64,000 nucleotides of DNA from Leclercia sp. LSNIH1 (GCF_002902985.1 NZ_CP026171.1:248001-312000), one strand, 5' to 3'. Shown: positions 38,766 through 48,048, counted from the first letter of the stretch. Program-made: numbers and translations. The notes: generated by a model from the letters alone, not told the origin.

Positions 38766-38909
38766 AGGTCCATTATCCGGCACAACCCTGCAACCACCGT
38801 GATTTCTGTATATTCCGTTTCCGGAAAAGGCCATAAAGACGCCTACCCCATTAAGTTCAAATGGAGCATAATCTGCATCATTGAGAGTTAATTTGCCTTT
38901 TAACGCCAT
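38766..38909 (-). pseudogene. N-terminal fragment of a DUF2778 (Tlde1-like) protein
   Basis: From the ATG at 38907-38909 the frame reads MALKGKLTLNDADYAPFELN, GVGVFMAFSGNGIYRNHGGC and VVPDNGP, then runs into IS sequence. This start is characteristic of DUF2778 proteins, including Tlde1 L,D-transpeptidase/amidase effectors delivered by type VI secretion and active on the cell wall. The catalytic part is lost. An AT-rich region with a possible promoter lies upstream. Confidence 0.7.
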
Positions 38910-38982
38910 AGCGACCTACATCCATATAAATGATGTGGGTATAGTACAAATATATGAATCAAAAGCTAAGTCTAATATATTA

Positions 38983-38997
38983 CAAGTTGTAACCACC
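38983..38997 (+). promoter_or_regulatory. Ter-like sequence (candidate fork-trap site)
   Basis: CAAGTTGTAACCACC contains the GTTGTAAC core (38986-38993) of Tus-binding Ter sites (consensus ending GTTGTAACTA). It is the only such core I noticed, and a Tus homologue is encoded 12 kb away. The core is also part of the palindrome TTACAA-G-TTGTAA, so another role is possible. Confidence 0.3.
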
Positions 38998-39195
38998 GGT
39001 CTCATGAACCGATATTCAGAATTTTCTTAGAAACCACAACCAGGATCTCTGATTGTGGTAATGCAGGAACGCAATCCGGCAGTTCTCATTCACTCAACGT
39101 CCCCGTTGTGCAGATGAACGCTATACATAAGCCGACGTTTATAAAGGGAAACAATAACTCAGAAAGCGTGCAAGCGGTGCATTCATTGAGGGATT

Positions 39196-39480
39196 CTATG
39201 TGAAATAGCGAATCACTAAAGTGATGACTGCCCCTAACAGTGCCACGACCGCCAACAATTTTAAAATATGTGCTGAAATCGTATCTGTAAACATCACCAT
39301 TACACCAGTGATAATAAACGCAATTGCAGCCAACCACATACTTGCTGTGGAAACTATGGGGCTCGCAACCCCGAGAATATCACCGAGACTATTGCCAAAT
39401 GCAAATATAAAAGCAATCAGTGCTGGCCTAATCCACTTTTCGTTACGAGCATAATAAGAGTCATTGATATCTGCCATCAT
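39196..39480 (-). CDS. Small membrane protein, three predicted helices
   Basis: The start at 39480 (MMADINDSYYARNEKWIRPA) has GAGG six bases upstream, better than the ATG at 39507. Hydrophobic segments near residues 20-38, 45-62 and 70-90 make it a probable inner-membrane protein of 94 aa. I do not recognise the family. Confidence 0.65.
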   Translation of the reverse strand: MMADINDSYYARNEKWIRPALIAFIFAFGNSLGDILGVASPIVSTASMWLAAIAFIITGVMVMFTDTISAHILKLLAVVALLGAVITLVIRYFT

Positions 39481-39591
39481 TTTTACCTCGAATTGAACGT
39501 AAGCCATTTGAATTTCTTAGTTCTTGTGAATGTTCGAAGGCTAACATAGCCTCATTGTGATCTTTGATACTAACAGTTTTTCTATTGTGTA

Positions 39592-39846
39592 TTATTCAGT
39601 GTGAGTAGATTCATTTTTAGTGCTAACACCATGAATGACAATTGTTTTACCATCAGGCAGATGAACCCCTATCAAACGAAGGACAAAACCTCGCCAACCA
39701 GAATTTGCTTCCTTTATGCAGCGATACAGTTCGTTATTTTCGTTTTTCAGTTTATTCCATTCAAGAGAAAGGGTCTCGGAATCTAACTCTGAGATGTGTT
39801 TCACTTCATTGTTTATGCGTACAGTATTCATACCACTCCCAGTCAT
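39592..39846 (-). CDS. Hypothetical protein
   Basis: The ATG at 39844-39846 has GGAG seven bases upstream and gives 84 residues, starting MTGSGMNTVRINNEVKHISE. The middle is a charged helix (ETLSLEWNKLKNENNELYRC) that could form a coiled coil. The family is unknown. Confidence 0.6.
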   Translation of the reverse strand: MTGSGMNTVRINNEVKHISELDSETLSLEWNKLKNENNELYRCIKEANSGWRGFVLRLIGVHLPDGKTIVIHGVSTKNESTHTE

Positions 39847-39975
39847 AAATAATCTCCATAGGTTTGATAAACAGGTTGAACATTGACAAAACTTCTTGTA
39901 GCAAGCTTTATCAAATAAGAATGCCATTAGGCTAACATAGCCTCATAGTGCATGTTGCTGCTAACTGGGCGTTTT

Positions 39976-40917
39976 TCATAATTGTTGATTTTTATTATTT
40001 GGCTCTTTCTTTCTGAATGGATTGCCATGACGGTTAAAAAATTCGTTCCAGTGATGTCGCAGGTATTCAATATTGATAGGCATTTGCAAGCGGGAAAAAT
40101 CAATTTGCTTGCCTTCCAGTTGTAGCAAGTCTTTATCGACGGAGAGCACATCCGGGCTGAAACGGGCTTTCATTGAATCAGGGTCGATTGAAAAGTGCCA
40201 ATTGTCAAAGAGGGTGTGGATGTCACTTCGCAGTAGAATCCCGTTTGTCACATCCGGCTCACCACCAGCATGACGGGGTTTAATGTGCGCTGCCTCAGTT
40301 CTTTGTCTGGCTCGAACGCCGGTAAGAACACACGTACCGGCGCAGTTTTTCCGGACATCTTCGGAAAATGGTGCCTGGTCCGGGCTCGACATTGTGATTT
40401 GTTCCTGCCCCTCCTGATACGTTCGGGAAGGAAAAGTTACTTTTGTTGATGTTACTGCGGGGATCGAGAGATAGGCAATTCCTCGCCGACTGAACTTTCC
40501 TCCATTAAAAACCTTCCGGATGGAGTAAGTCATGCCCACCAGGACAGGGTTACTCATTTCGACGATTTTGCTTTTGCAGTTTTCAACCGGATATAATTTT
40601 ATGAAAGAGCCGGTGAATATGTCATAGGCTCCGTCTGGACGCTCAACACACAGAACAACATGTTCAAAGTAGTCCCTTGAGTCAGCGATAACCCAGTTGC
40701 CGGTCATGATCCGTTTCGTTTGGCAGGGACCCGTTTTGAAGATACCAGGCTTCAGGTCTGGAGTTAAGGTTCCAGTTTTCCCGTCCGTGCGAATGGAAAT
40801 AATTTCCCCTGTTAACCCCAGCTCTTCCAGTTTCTGGAAGACAGGGCGAAGCCTGACGGGTTGAGGCTTATTCACTCTGGTGTTCATGTTGTTTCCGGTT
40901 TGCATCCCATTGTTCAT
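39976..40917 (-). CDS. HNH endonuclease domain protein (1)
   Basis: The product is up to 313 aa; the inner ATG at 40887 is an alternative start. The first 180 residues are unassigned and could be a DNA- or ligand-binding part. The C-terminal third carries an HNH_2-type nuclease: CVLTGVRARQRTEAAHIKPR, then TNGILLRSDIHTLFDNWHFS, with His in AAHIKP, Asn in NGILL and His in DIHTLFD. Such proteins are found as restriction-like or modification-dependent nucleases. A related gene lies at 41831. Confidence 0.8.
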   Translation of the reverse strand: MNNGMQTGNNMNTRVNKPQPVRLRPVFQKLEELGLTGEIISIRTDGKTGTLTPDLKPGIFKTGPCQTKRIMTGNWVIADSRDYFEHVVLCVERPDGAYDIFTGSFIKLYPVENCKSKIVEMSNPVLVGMTYSIRKVFNGGKFSRRGIAYLSIPAVTSTKVTFPSRTYQEGQEQITMSSPDQAPFSEDVRKNCAGTCVLTGVRARQRTEAAHIKPRHAGGEPDVTNGILLRSDIHTLFDNWHFSIDPDSMKARFSPDVLSVDKDLLQLEGKQIDFSRLQMPINIEYLRHHWNEFFNRHGNPFRKKEPNNKNQQL

Positions 40918-41072
40918 TCAGGTTGGCACTGGCGTCCACGCCTAGTCATAAAAACGAGCCCTCGTCGCTAAGAGGCCTGTTCACGGCGTCCACATCAGAA
41001 TCTCTTCAAAACTCATGAAATCCGTTATAGGTCAGGCAATCAATCAGCCAGATGCGAAGCTAGCAGGTCTCA

Positions 41073-41276
41073 TTATCTCACAGGCAAAGCACCAACCATG
41101 CGGAGGGCATTCATTACTTCGTTAATACCAAACATTTCCTGTTCCGGCCATTCTTTCCCCGCTAATGAACATGCCGTGCAAGCTGAATTAAAACTATTAA
41201 CGCGTTCACGATGCAGGGCCAGTAGTGCGACGACGATCAGCTCTCTTTCTTTTCCAACCAAATCTTGAATGCCCAT
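41073..41276 (-). CDS. Hypothetical protein
   Basis: The 67-aa frame starts MGIQDLVGKERELIVVALLA and contains two cysteines in SACTACSLAG. It has AGGA upstream of the ATG. No known family. Confidence 0.5.
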   Translation of the reverse strand: MGIQDLVGKERELIVVALLALHRERVNSFNSACTACSLAGKEWPEQEMFGINEVMNALRMVGALPVR

Positions 41277-41308
41277 AGTATGAATCCTAATTTGATTAAC
41301 TTAATTGG

Positions 41309-41716
41309 CTATTTTACCCAGGGCATCACATAACTGTTATCCGGGCGCATCACAATGGTCCGATCCTTTTTATGTTCAATCGTCCATGTTTCCTGGCGTC
41401 GGAATTGCTTTGTCGCATCAACAACGATGACCGCGACAGTCTCAGAGTGATTCTCAATGAGGACGCAACCGCCCTCAGACGTAGTGTTGCCGTTAGCATC
41501 TGGGCATTGGCTGCTCCCGAATATAAGTGCTTCCTTGCCGTGGTCATCCATTCGCCAGCCCGGACTCATCACGATAGTCGGCTCCCTGAAAGGTCCATTC
41601 GTGTATTTCTGATACACTCCACTTTCCGTCGCACCATTTGCCAGGTCGCAACCTGACAGGCCCGCAGATAAAATAACAATGGTCGCTTTTAAATATCCCG
41701 TAAGGTAATTTGGCAT
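41309..41716 (-). CDS. Putative lipoprotein
   Basis: From the ATG at 41716 the 135-aa product has a signal peptide with a lipobox, AGLSGC (Cys about 23), so it should be lipidated. The mature part (DLANGATESGVYQKYTNGPF) shows no known domain but has several cysteines, including FGSSQCPDANG and EGGCVLIEN, which could pair in the periplasm. Function is unknown. Confidence 0.65.
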   Translation of the reverse strand: MPNYLTGYLKATIVILSAGLSGCDLANGATESGVYQKYTNGPFREPTIVMSPGWRMDDHGKEALIFGSSQCPDANGNTTSEGGCVLIENHSETVAVIVVDATKQFRRQETWTIEHKKDRTIVMRPDNSYVMPWVK

Positions 41717-41830
41717 TAGTGGTATCAACTCTGTCGGTTTTCAATAAAATGGTGGCGTGCAGTCAGCACATCTCAGAATGAGGTGCCTAACCAGGAAACA
41801 CTGTCATCCGGTATAGGCTGGATTTTCCAT

Positions 41831-42530
41831 CTATTCCTCGGTACCGAGGAAATCAGCCCAGCGAGCAGCCAGCCGGTCTGTATCCAGGTCATACACCAAC
41901 GGGTTGAGCGTTTTGCCTTCAAACAGCTCTCCCGCCTCGATGCCCGGTTTAAAATGAACGGTGAGTGTGGACGGGTCTATACCCATCAGATCCGCGTCAA
42001 ACAGCGCGTGCATTGTCGGCGTCAACAGGATGCCGTTCGAAGGGTTGTAGCGCGTCCCATGCTCGATATGAGCCGCTACCAGCACACCACCATTAACCCA
42101 TCCCGTGACCGCACACCGACCCGCGAAATTCTCAACAAGGAGATTCTTGAATTTTGTCTGCGCTGCGCCGCTCCGCTGGGTCACAAAGCGCTCGCAAGGC
42201 TCTCCCTGAATGTCCACGTCAGGTTTTCGCTTCCGTTCGCTGGTGGCGTTCTCAGAGCGTTTTAACGGGATTCGTGGATAAGCCAGATTGTAGGCAGCGC
42301 CTGTGGTCATTTGTTCGATAACGGCCGGTGCATATCCATCCGCTTCGAGCTTACGGTAGGCGGCACGGTAGTCCTGCTGGGTTTTCACCGGAAAAATGTC
42401 GCCGCCGGTACCGTTACCGGGCGCGGAGATCTGTCGCACATACCGGAATATCTCCGAGCCAATCATCCACCAGCTGTTGTAGTTGAGCATGCAGCTCAGC
42501 AACCGTCATAACTTCAATTTGAGTTGTCAT
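41831..42530 (-). pseudogene. HNH endonuclease domain protein (2), probably frameshifted near its start
   Basis: The long frame (open up to 42502) ends with an HNH_2 nuclease: CAVTGWVNGGVLVAAHIEHG, then NGILLTPTMHALFDADLMGI. It has no good start of its own. A second frame begins at 42530 (ATG, MTTQIEVMTVAELHAQLQQL) and runs VDDWLGDIPV before going off frame at about 42440, where the other frame continues as YVRQISAPGNGTGGDIFPVK. The join D-I-P-V/Y-V-R-Q-I-S would give one normal protein, so a small deletion is likely. Confidence 0.6.
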
Positions 42531-42539
42531 CAGATTTCC

Positions 42540-42719
42540 CTACTGAGTGATATTTAAGCAGGCAAGAACCATCCCACTGCCGAGCAAAACACAGGCCAGA
42601 AAGGTCGTACAAAGTTCCCACGCATCTCTGAGTCCTGAGCTGATGGCATTTATTTCATGATCGTCTGCCTGCTCAATGAGCCAGTCGACGTATTCATCGT
42701 GCTTTTTGTTAGAATCCAT
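42540..42719 (-). CDS. Short membrane-anchored protein of unknown function
   Basis: A 59-aa frame reads MDSNKKHDEYVDWLIEQADD and ends with a hydrophobic helix (FLACVLLGSGMVLACLNITQ). It lies between the 401-aa gene upstream and the HNH gene downstream, 10 bp from the latter's ATG, so it looks like part of one operon. The family is unknown. Confidence 0.5.
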   Translation of the reverse strand: MDSNKKHDEYVDWLIEQADDHEINAISSGLRDAWELCTTFLACVLLGSGMVLACLNITQ

Positions 42720-42734
42720 ATTGGTTAGTGCTTA

Positions 42735-43940
42735 TCATTTCCGGCCGTTCTGTGTGGCCGTCAGGAGGGTACTACTTACTTTTCTCATCTGACGGAAGGT
42801 ATCGGAAAGTGTGCTGATCGGATGGCCTTCATTTCCTGCGGCCGCAGAATCACCGGCAACAAATTTCATGGCCACGGATACCTGATACGCCAGCCCAGAA
42901 AGAGCGGTATCGAACTGCTGAGCCTCTGAGCCAAAACGATAGGCATCCTCAACCGAGGCTCCTGTCAGCCATGCGTGTGCGATGAGTCTTCCTGTTTTTT
43001 CCGGGTTGTCGCGGGACACATTCGAACTGACGGTACTGCCAATAAGGTGATAAAGAAATCCGTCGCACCTCTCAGGGTATTCCCACATCGATTCACAGTA
43101 CTCGTCATAGGCTCTCTGGATAGCGGCCGGGGACAACATGGACAGCTCCGGGTATATAGCCTGGAATTGCTGGTGGTATTCCGGATCGAGTTCGTCAACG
43201 TCACTGGATTTGAGCTCCAGCTGCTCCAGTCCGAACTCTCCCGCCCGGGGCCACAACGAGGCGAAACACTCCGGATTTCCCATGTACGCGCATGTCGCGG
43301 CGATAGCGTGGTTCCATTCCCACTCCGCTGATTTAACCTCGTTAAACAAAGATTCGGAAACCGGCGCGAAGCCACTGACAAAATCCGTGTTCCAGAGATG
43401 CGTGTAGGCACCGGGATTTTCATACACCGGCACATCCCATTCAGGCCGTGGGGGAAGACGGTCGAGTGTAAAGGGCTGGCGAAGGATCATGGACTGCCCC
43501 CGGTAGACAAAATCCCCCTCACCCTCGACAGGATTACCGAGAAGCAATCTGGTCGCATCCGCATTACAGGCGTCACGGTCAGGATATTTCCGGGGCAAAT
43601 ACGCATTGAAATAAGGGTGGTAGATCGCCTGACTATGGTCGGTATTATTGATCTCACGAGAATATGGCGCCGGGAAGACCGACCACTCCTCAATAGCCTC
43701 TGAGGCGGTCATTGTTGCCTGCGGAACGAGGTCTAAGGCTGTTGCCAGGTTATGGCCATTCTGTTTCACCAGTTGGACAAGTTTCTCGAACACGAAAACA
43801 TTATCGCCATATACCTGATAGCTCACACCGGGGATACCGTCTATTGAGCGGAGCCTTTCGCGAATGACATCATCGTTCATATGATGATTGTGGAACTCAT
43901 CCATACAAAAAAACCTACCAGCAGGTACTTCACGGCTCAT
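42735..43940 (-). CDS. Hypothetical protein, 401 aa
   Basis: The ATG at 43938-43940 has GAGGA upstream (MSREVPAGRFFCMDEFHNHH). The protein is soluble and acidic, with repeats of aromatic residues (PEWDVPVYENPGAYTHLWNT) and a C-terminal helical part. I recognise no catalytic motif. It may be co-transcribed with the 59-aa and HNH genes. Confidence 0.7.
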   Translation of the reverse strand: MSREVPAGRFFCMDEFHNHHMNDDVIRERLRSIDGIPGVSYQVYGDNVFVFEKLVQLVKQNGHNLATALDLVPQATMTASEAIEEWSVFPAPYSREINNTDHSQAIYHPYFNAYLPRKYPDRDACNADATRLLLGNPVEGEGDFVYRGQSMILRQPFTLDRLPPRPEWDVPVYENPGAYTHLWNTDFVSGFAPVSESLFNEVKSAEWEWNHAIAATCAYMGNPECFASLWPRAGEFGLEQLELKSSDVDELDPEYHQQFQAIYPELSMLSPAAIQRAYDEYCESMWEYPERCDGFLYHLIGSTVSSNVSRDNPEKTGRLIAHAWLTGASVEDAYRFGSEAQQFDTALSGLAYQVSVAMKFVAGDSAAAGNEGHPISTLSDTFRQMRKVSSTLLTATQNGRK

Positions 43941-44092
43941 AACGAATTCCTCACGGATTATTGAGACTCTACTTCAGACCGGTCTAAAGAGATGAAAGCG
44001 ATGTACATCATAACATCAGCCAAGTCGGTGACTAATAGGTTGCATGACCTCATCATCAGTGTGAGATGTGCCCCACAGTCGTCTTACCCGTA

Positions 44093-44323
44093 TCAACCTC
44101 CCTTGGTAGTTTGATCGGTCATATTGAAAGTCTGTTTGCGCTCTGTTGTAGGGGAAAAACAATCACGCTTTTTGCTTTCGCGCATCAAATGCACAACGCC
44201 TTTGCTGGCGTGCCCCAGATCAAACACAACGACCTGTCCAACCTCTATGCCCTGCCCAACCAGCTCCGGATCAATCATCATGACCTGGCCTAAATGCTCT
44301 GACTTTTGCTCAGTTCTAAACAT
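44093..44323 (-). CDS. Hypothetical protein
   Basis: The 76-aa protein starts [20 protein letters not shown] behind AGAGAGG. It is a small mostly beta-type sequence ([20 protein letters not shown]) with a basic tail. The family is unknown. Confidence 0.5.
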   Translation of the reverse strand: MFRTEQKSEHLGQVMMIDPELVGQGIEVGQVVVFDLGHASKGVVHLMRESKKRDCFSPTTERKQTFNMTDQTTKGG

Positions 44324-44732
44324 AGTAACCCTCTCTTATTAAAAGCTAACGTTTATGGTGTAACTGAACTGGCGACTGCCATGAGTCAACAGCGTCAGAT
44401 ACATCATGAAGTTGCATGTCCTCATCCAACTAGTGCTTGTTAACTACAAAACATCGTGCCCGACATTAACAATGTGCAGCCATCAGTATCACGTATTTGA
44501 CAATTGTGCCCTGGCAAGGCCGCCCGCGAATTTCGAGTAAACAGGAAGAAAATAAAAAGAAAACAAAGAGTTATAGCCTGATGTATACGCGCCGATCGGG
44601 AATCAGGCGAAGCCTGACCGCACGGAAGGGTCTGGCAGGGGGCATTAGGGATGAGGACATGCAATTGTGTTATCACGTCCGCACCAGCTGTCGTGGAAAT
44701 CATCCCCGGCCGGTTAACCCGGTTTCGGATGT
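44324..44732. other. Non-coding interval
   Basis: I see no supported gene in these 409 bases; short frames have no ribosome-binding sites. It follows the 44093-44323 gene's promoter side. Confidence 0.4.
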
Positions 44733-45125
44733 TCACCAGTTTTCCGGGTAGCAAGGCCAGCTCATCCAGACATCGAGCACCTCGGTATCACTGACCGCCG
44801 CAGCGTAAATCCCGGCACCCGGGAAGAAATAGACAGGCAGGCTGGCGGCGGGTGACGTGCTGTCATCCGTCAGGGAGCCGACAACCTCATGCGGCCCCCG
44901 GAGTAAATCACCCAGGTAGTCATCCGGCCTGATGCCGTTGCGGGATGCAGCCATCTCCACAAACTCCGCCAGCGGATGGCGGGTCGGATAACCCCTGAAC
45001 ACTTCATACGATGGCGAAACACATTCGCCGCTGGTGGACCGCCCCCAGTACCCGGCCAGTTGTTCCGGACCGAGTCCACAGGCATGTTGGGTGACCTGTG
45101 CTTTAAACTGTTCGAACGTATTCAT
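44733..45125 (-). CDS. Hypothetical protein
   Basis: From MNTFEQFKAQVTQHACGLGP at 45125 the product is 130 aa; an ATG at 45227 would add 34 residues. AGGGACTTCAGGA precedes the inner ATG. Motifs such as RPDDYLGDLLRGPHEVVGSL are not assigned to a family. Confidence 0.6.
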   Translation of the reverse strand: MNTFEQFKAQVTQHACGLGPEQLAGYWGRSTSGECVSPSYEVFRGYPTRHPLAEFVEMAASRNGIRPDDYLGDLLRGPHEVVGSLTDDSTSPAASLPVYFFPGAGIYAAAVSDTEVLDVWMSWPCYPENW

Positions 45126-45289
45126 TCCTGAAGTCCCTGTAGGGTATATTTGGCAAACCTCCCTGCCAGCGTCACTACCGGCAGGACACCGCATTGTCAG
45201 ACGCGACCACCGGCTATGAACCGGCAAGACGTCAGTCGCCCGCCAGCCCGGGTGAGGTGGAATACAGTTTACCAGTTCCGGCCGACTGA

Positions 45290-45442
45290 CTTTGCCGCCA
45301 GGAGACGCTAATTACACTATTATTGAATCTTTGCATCTTCGATGACCAATATCGCCCCGACGCTGAACGCTACTGGAATGCATCTCTTGCCACGATTGAA
45401 AGGATCAAACACACCTACCGCGCAAAAATCCGGAACTCCTGA
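45290..45442 (+). pseudogene. Possible 3' gene remnant
   Basis: An open frame without start codon reads CIFDDQYRPDAERYWNASLA then TIERIKHTYRAKIRNS and stops at 45440-45442. The composition looks coded, but it is too short to name. The whole interval 45228-45652 has no complete gene. Confidence 0.3.
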
Positions 45443-45456
45443 TCCAGTCTTTCGGC

Positions 45457-45504
45457 CATAACAGCCCAACGCTAATGTATGTCCATTAGCGTTGGGCTGT
45501 TATG
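45457..45504. repeat. Perfect 21-bp inverted repeat with 6-nt loop
   Basis: CATAACAGCCCAACGCTAATG (45457-45477) and its exact reverse complement (45484-45504) flank TATGTC. There is no T tract. It could be a strong terminator, a protein-binding palindrome or a cruciform. Confidence 0.85.
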
Positions 45505-45652
45505 ATGGCTGTGCCAGTTTATATTACCGGACTGATCATGATAGGTACTCTGAGACCATGTAAGAAATGAACAACCCATTACTGCTTAAGGCGAGCAAGT
45601 AGATTTTGTTTACGTTTCCATGCCCGCCAGGCCCGTAACTCCCCAGCCCCCT

Positions 45653-46726
45653 TCAGAGCAATGAGAAATTTGTTGGTCCTTCAGTTGTTGCCACCTTACT
45701 GTCTTCGCAGGCCGTCAGGCAGACACTTTTAAGTCGGTGGTTGTAGAGGCCAATACGGGCGATTTCCTGGAGATAATCCCGTTCCTCCATCGTTAGCGAC
45801 TGCCCTTCCTGTGATTTTGTGATCATGTCCTGCCAGTTCAGCAATTTCTCGTAATTCACATGCTCACTGGTGTCGAGACAATGCAGACGGAAGTAACGTA
45901 TAAACAGCGGAAATTCATCAGTCTGGGCTATATTGGATGCTCTGACGGTGAGCCGACACAAACAAACGATGGTGTCCTGCTGCATTCTTATCAGCGTATT
46001 CATGCTCTGGGGTAAGATGTCCGGCAGCTTCATGTAGCAGTCGGAAAGACGCTGGAGAAGTGGTCCTGCTTCCGCAGGCTCACGGCCCTGATAAACCTTC
46101 AGGGGTTCAGTCCCCAGTTCCTGCATCATGGGATGATACAACCACTCTCGTGACTCCGTCTCATCAATGATAATTTTCTCGATACGTTCGCTGTAGGTTC
46201 CATCTCGCCTGCCAAGTTGTACCTGACTGATTTCGTATTCTATATCCGGCAGATCGATACGTAATGCTGCTACCATTTCCGAGGGATGGAGATGGTCGAA
46301 CGTCAGCTTCCCGGCCACGCTGCGATCGGTATCAAGAAACACGGCGACACAGAGGTCGTTAACCTTCACAAACAGATCTGCCGTGGCGCCGAACATGCTT
46401 CCGCTGCCGCTTACCTCATCAAGTGGCACCTTCCCGCCTTCATAACCGGCCAGAAGATGCGGGAAACCGAGAAGATGTCTTTCCCGGACAACTTCAATAA
46501 TTTTTCCCCGAATCGCCTCCATCAAGCCGTCACAATCACCGAAGAGGTCCGTGGTGTGGCTATAGTGCCAGAGTTTGACCTCACCCTGCCTGGCGATCAA
46601 ATCCGTACGACACCCGGGGCAGATACAGTTGCATGCACTCCCTCTGCTTACTTCCGTGATGTCCAGATACCGTCCAGTTTCGCGATGGAGTCCGAAAGGA
46701 ATCCCATAGGTATAGCTCTTTCGCAT
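45653..46726 (-). CDS. CoiA-like protein with N-terminal zinc-finger/nuclease region
   Basis: The ATG at 46726 (MRKSYTYGIPFG) lies behind GGGGGAAA and gives 357 residues. The N-terminal region ACNCICPGCRTDLIARQGEV, then WHYSH, is the zinc finger and H-motif of CoiA-like/competence-nuclease-type proteins. A nuclease fold of the PD-(D/E)XK kind may follow (GATADLFVKVNDLCVAVFLD). The C-terminal half is helical and unassigned. CoiA itself acts in recombination during transformation; the role on a plasmid is unknown. Confidence 0.7.
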   Translation of the reverse strand: MRKSYTYGIPFGLHRETGRYLDITEVSRGSACNCICPGCRTDLIARQGEVKLWHYSHTTDLFGDCDGLMEAIRGKIIEVVRERHLLGFPHLLAGYEGGKVPLDEVSGSGSMFGATADLFVKVNDLCVAVFLDTDRSVAGKLTFDHLHPSEMVAALRIDLPDIEYEISQVQLGRRDGTYSERIEKIIIDETESREWLYHPMMQELGTEPLKVYQGREPAEAGPLLQRLSDCYMKLPDILPQSMNTLIRMQQDTIVCLCRLTVRASNIAQTDEFPLFIRYFRLHCLDTSEHVNYEKLLNWQDMITKSQEGQSLTMEERDYLQEIARIGLYNHRLKSVCLTACEDSKVATTEGPTNFSLL

Positions 46727-47017
46727 GTTATTTCCCCCGCAGCATACAGACATTCACTATATCGGACGAAAGCAGTATGACATTTCGATAAGAGGTCTTT
46801 TTTCATGAGTTTTTAAGTTGCTTTTATTACTGTGGCAGGGGCAAATGGATAAAGCGATGGCAATTCTATGCTGGTAAAAAGCTACTTTTCCGGTTGCCCG
46901 TCCCTCCACCAGCAGTGAGACTTATTAATACGGACGGAACCGGAATTAGTGAGCATTCCAACAGTGGGCTCACTTTCAGGACGAAAGCTGATTTAATATA
47001 AATACTGGACCCTACAT

Positions 47018-47659
47018 TCAATGCAGTTTGTGTTGATCAATATAACCCATCATAAATTGCATAAGTTCCGGGTCACTCCGGGCAGAAAAAAGTACAGTCA
47101 CTACGTTTTTCATCGCACTTGTCGCATTGCTGGCGTCAATAGCATTCTTGTCATTTATAATTGCATTATTCCCAATTTTATTAATCTGATTAATTACTTC
47201 ATCCTCACTGATGCTTGTACTCCGGATTGAATCAAAAATCGGGTAGGCCTGCGCCGCATATTCAGTGAAGCGGACAGCATCAAGGCTCGATGCCAACGCC
47301 GCCTTTTCCTGTCGGGAATATACCGCCAAAGCGGTCTGACTCAGCAACTCCGAAGGCGTCTCGCAGGCCGCAGTACTGGTGTTCCCCTGGATCATGCCCA
47401 TTCTGAAAAAATTCGAGACAACCTTGTTTATTTCATCATTCATTATCTGGCTGAAACCAACTTTTGGGTCTGAGGTAGTGAAATTTGCCCTGTAGTTCTC
47501 AAGCGCCAGAGAGGCAACCTCTGCGTTGCCCGTCTGAGTTGCGTTACAGGCGTAACGGTAACCTTCATCCAGTTTTTGACTGAACTCGTTTAGGCTCGCC
47601 GCGTTTAAATAAAAGGAGATGAATGGAAGAGTTAAAATTAATAAAGGTTTAATTCCCAT
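47018..47659 (-). CDS. Secreted hypothetical protein
   Basis: From ATG at 47659 (MGIKPLLILTLPFISFYLNA) the product has a Sec signal peptide with an AxA-like cleavage region and about 190 mature residues. Two cysteines (RYACNATQ, TAACETPSEL) could form a disulfide. The rest is helical. A GTG at 47671 is an alternative start. Function unknown. Confidence 0.65.
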   Translation of the reverse strand: MGIKPLLILTLPFISFYLNAASLNEFSQKLDEGYRYACNATQTGNAEVASLALENYRANFTTSDPKVGFSQIMNDEINKVVSNFFRMGMIQGNTSTAACETPSELLSQTALAVYSRQEKAALASSLDAVRFTEYAAQAYPIFDSIRSTSISEDEVINQINKIGNNAIINDKNAIDASNATSAMKNVVTVLFSARSDPELMQFMMGYIDQHKLH

Positions 47660-47835
47660 GCGTTTTACCACAACAGAGCAAGTAAAGCATTTTAAGTGAA
47701 GTTATTACTTTTCTGATTAAACTAATTCCCAGAGGTGGTAATAAATAATTTAATAAATTTATATGTTCAACAGACGATTTCATAAACCTCTTTTTGTTAA
47801 ACGTCGGCTGTATAATGGTTCCCGGGATTTTCATT

Positions 47836-48048
47836 TTACTGACGAACCAGGGTCCATACACTGGCGGGGACTTTATCGTAGAGTTTTTTCATTGTCAGTT
47901 CAGCTTTTCGATGGTCATATGCCCCGGAAATTTCTAGTGAAACTATACCAACATTCTTTTCACAGAGTCGTTCAAATACTTTTTCCAGTGTGTCAAATGA
48001 AGAGCACTTACGAAATTTCATCAAATACGCCTGTTTAGTTTCGGACAT
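47836..48048 (-). CDS. hha: Hha/YmoA-family regulator
   Basis: The 70-aa protein starts MSETKQAYLMKFRKCSSFDT and ends YDKVPASVWTLVRQ. It matches Hha through LEKVFERLCEKN, the DHRKAELTMKKLYDK core and the conserved Trp near the end. Hha proteins bind H-NS and help silence horizontally acquired and transfer genes in a temperature- and salt-dependent way. Plasmid-borne Hha copies are known on large conjugative plasmids. It is divergent from the recombinase gene. Confidence 0.9.
   Translation of the reverse strand: MSETKQAYLMKFRKCSSFDTLEKVFERLCEKNVGIVSLEISGAYDHRKAELTMKKLYDKVPASVWTLVRQ

Noticed and set aside
38544..38909. Single 121-aa protein
   Set aside because: It is a chimera of a DUF2778 N-terminus, part of an IS3-family OrfB and the IS110 element's edge.
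44497..44751. Plus-strand 84-aa frame
   Set aside because: It has no ribosome-binding site or family features and overlaps the end of a minus-strand gene.
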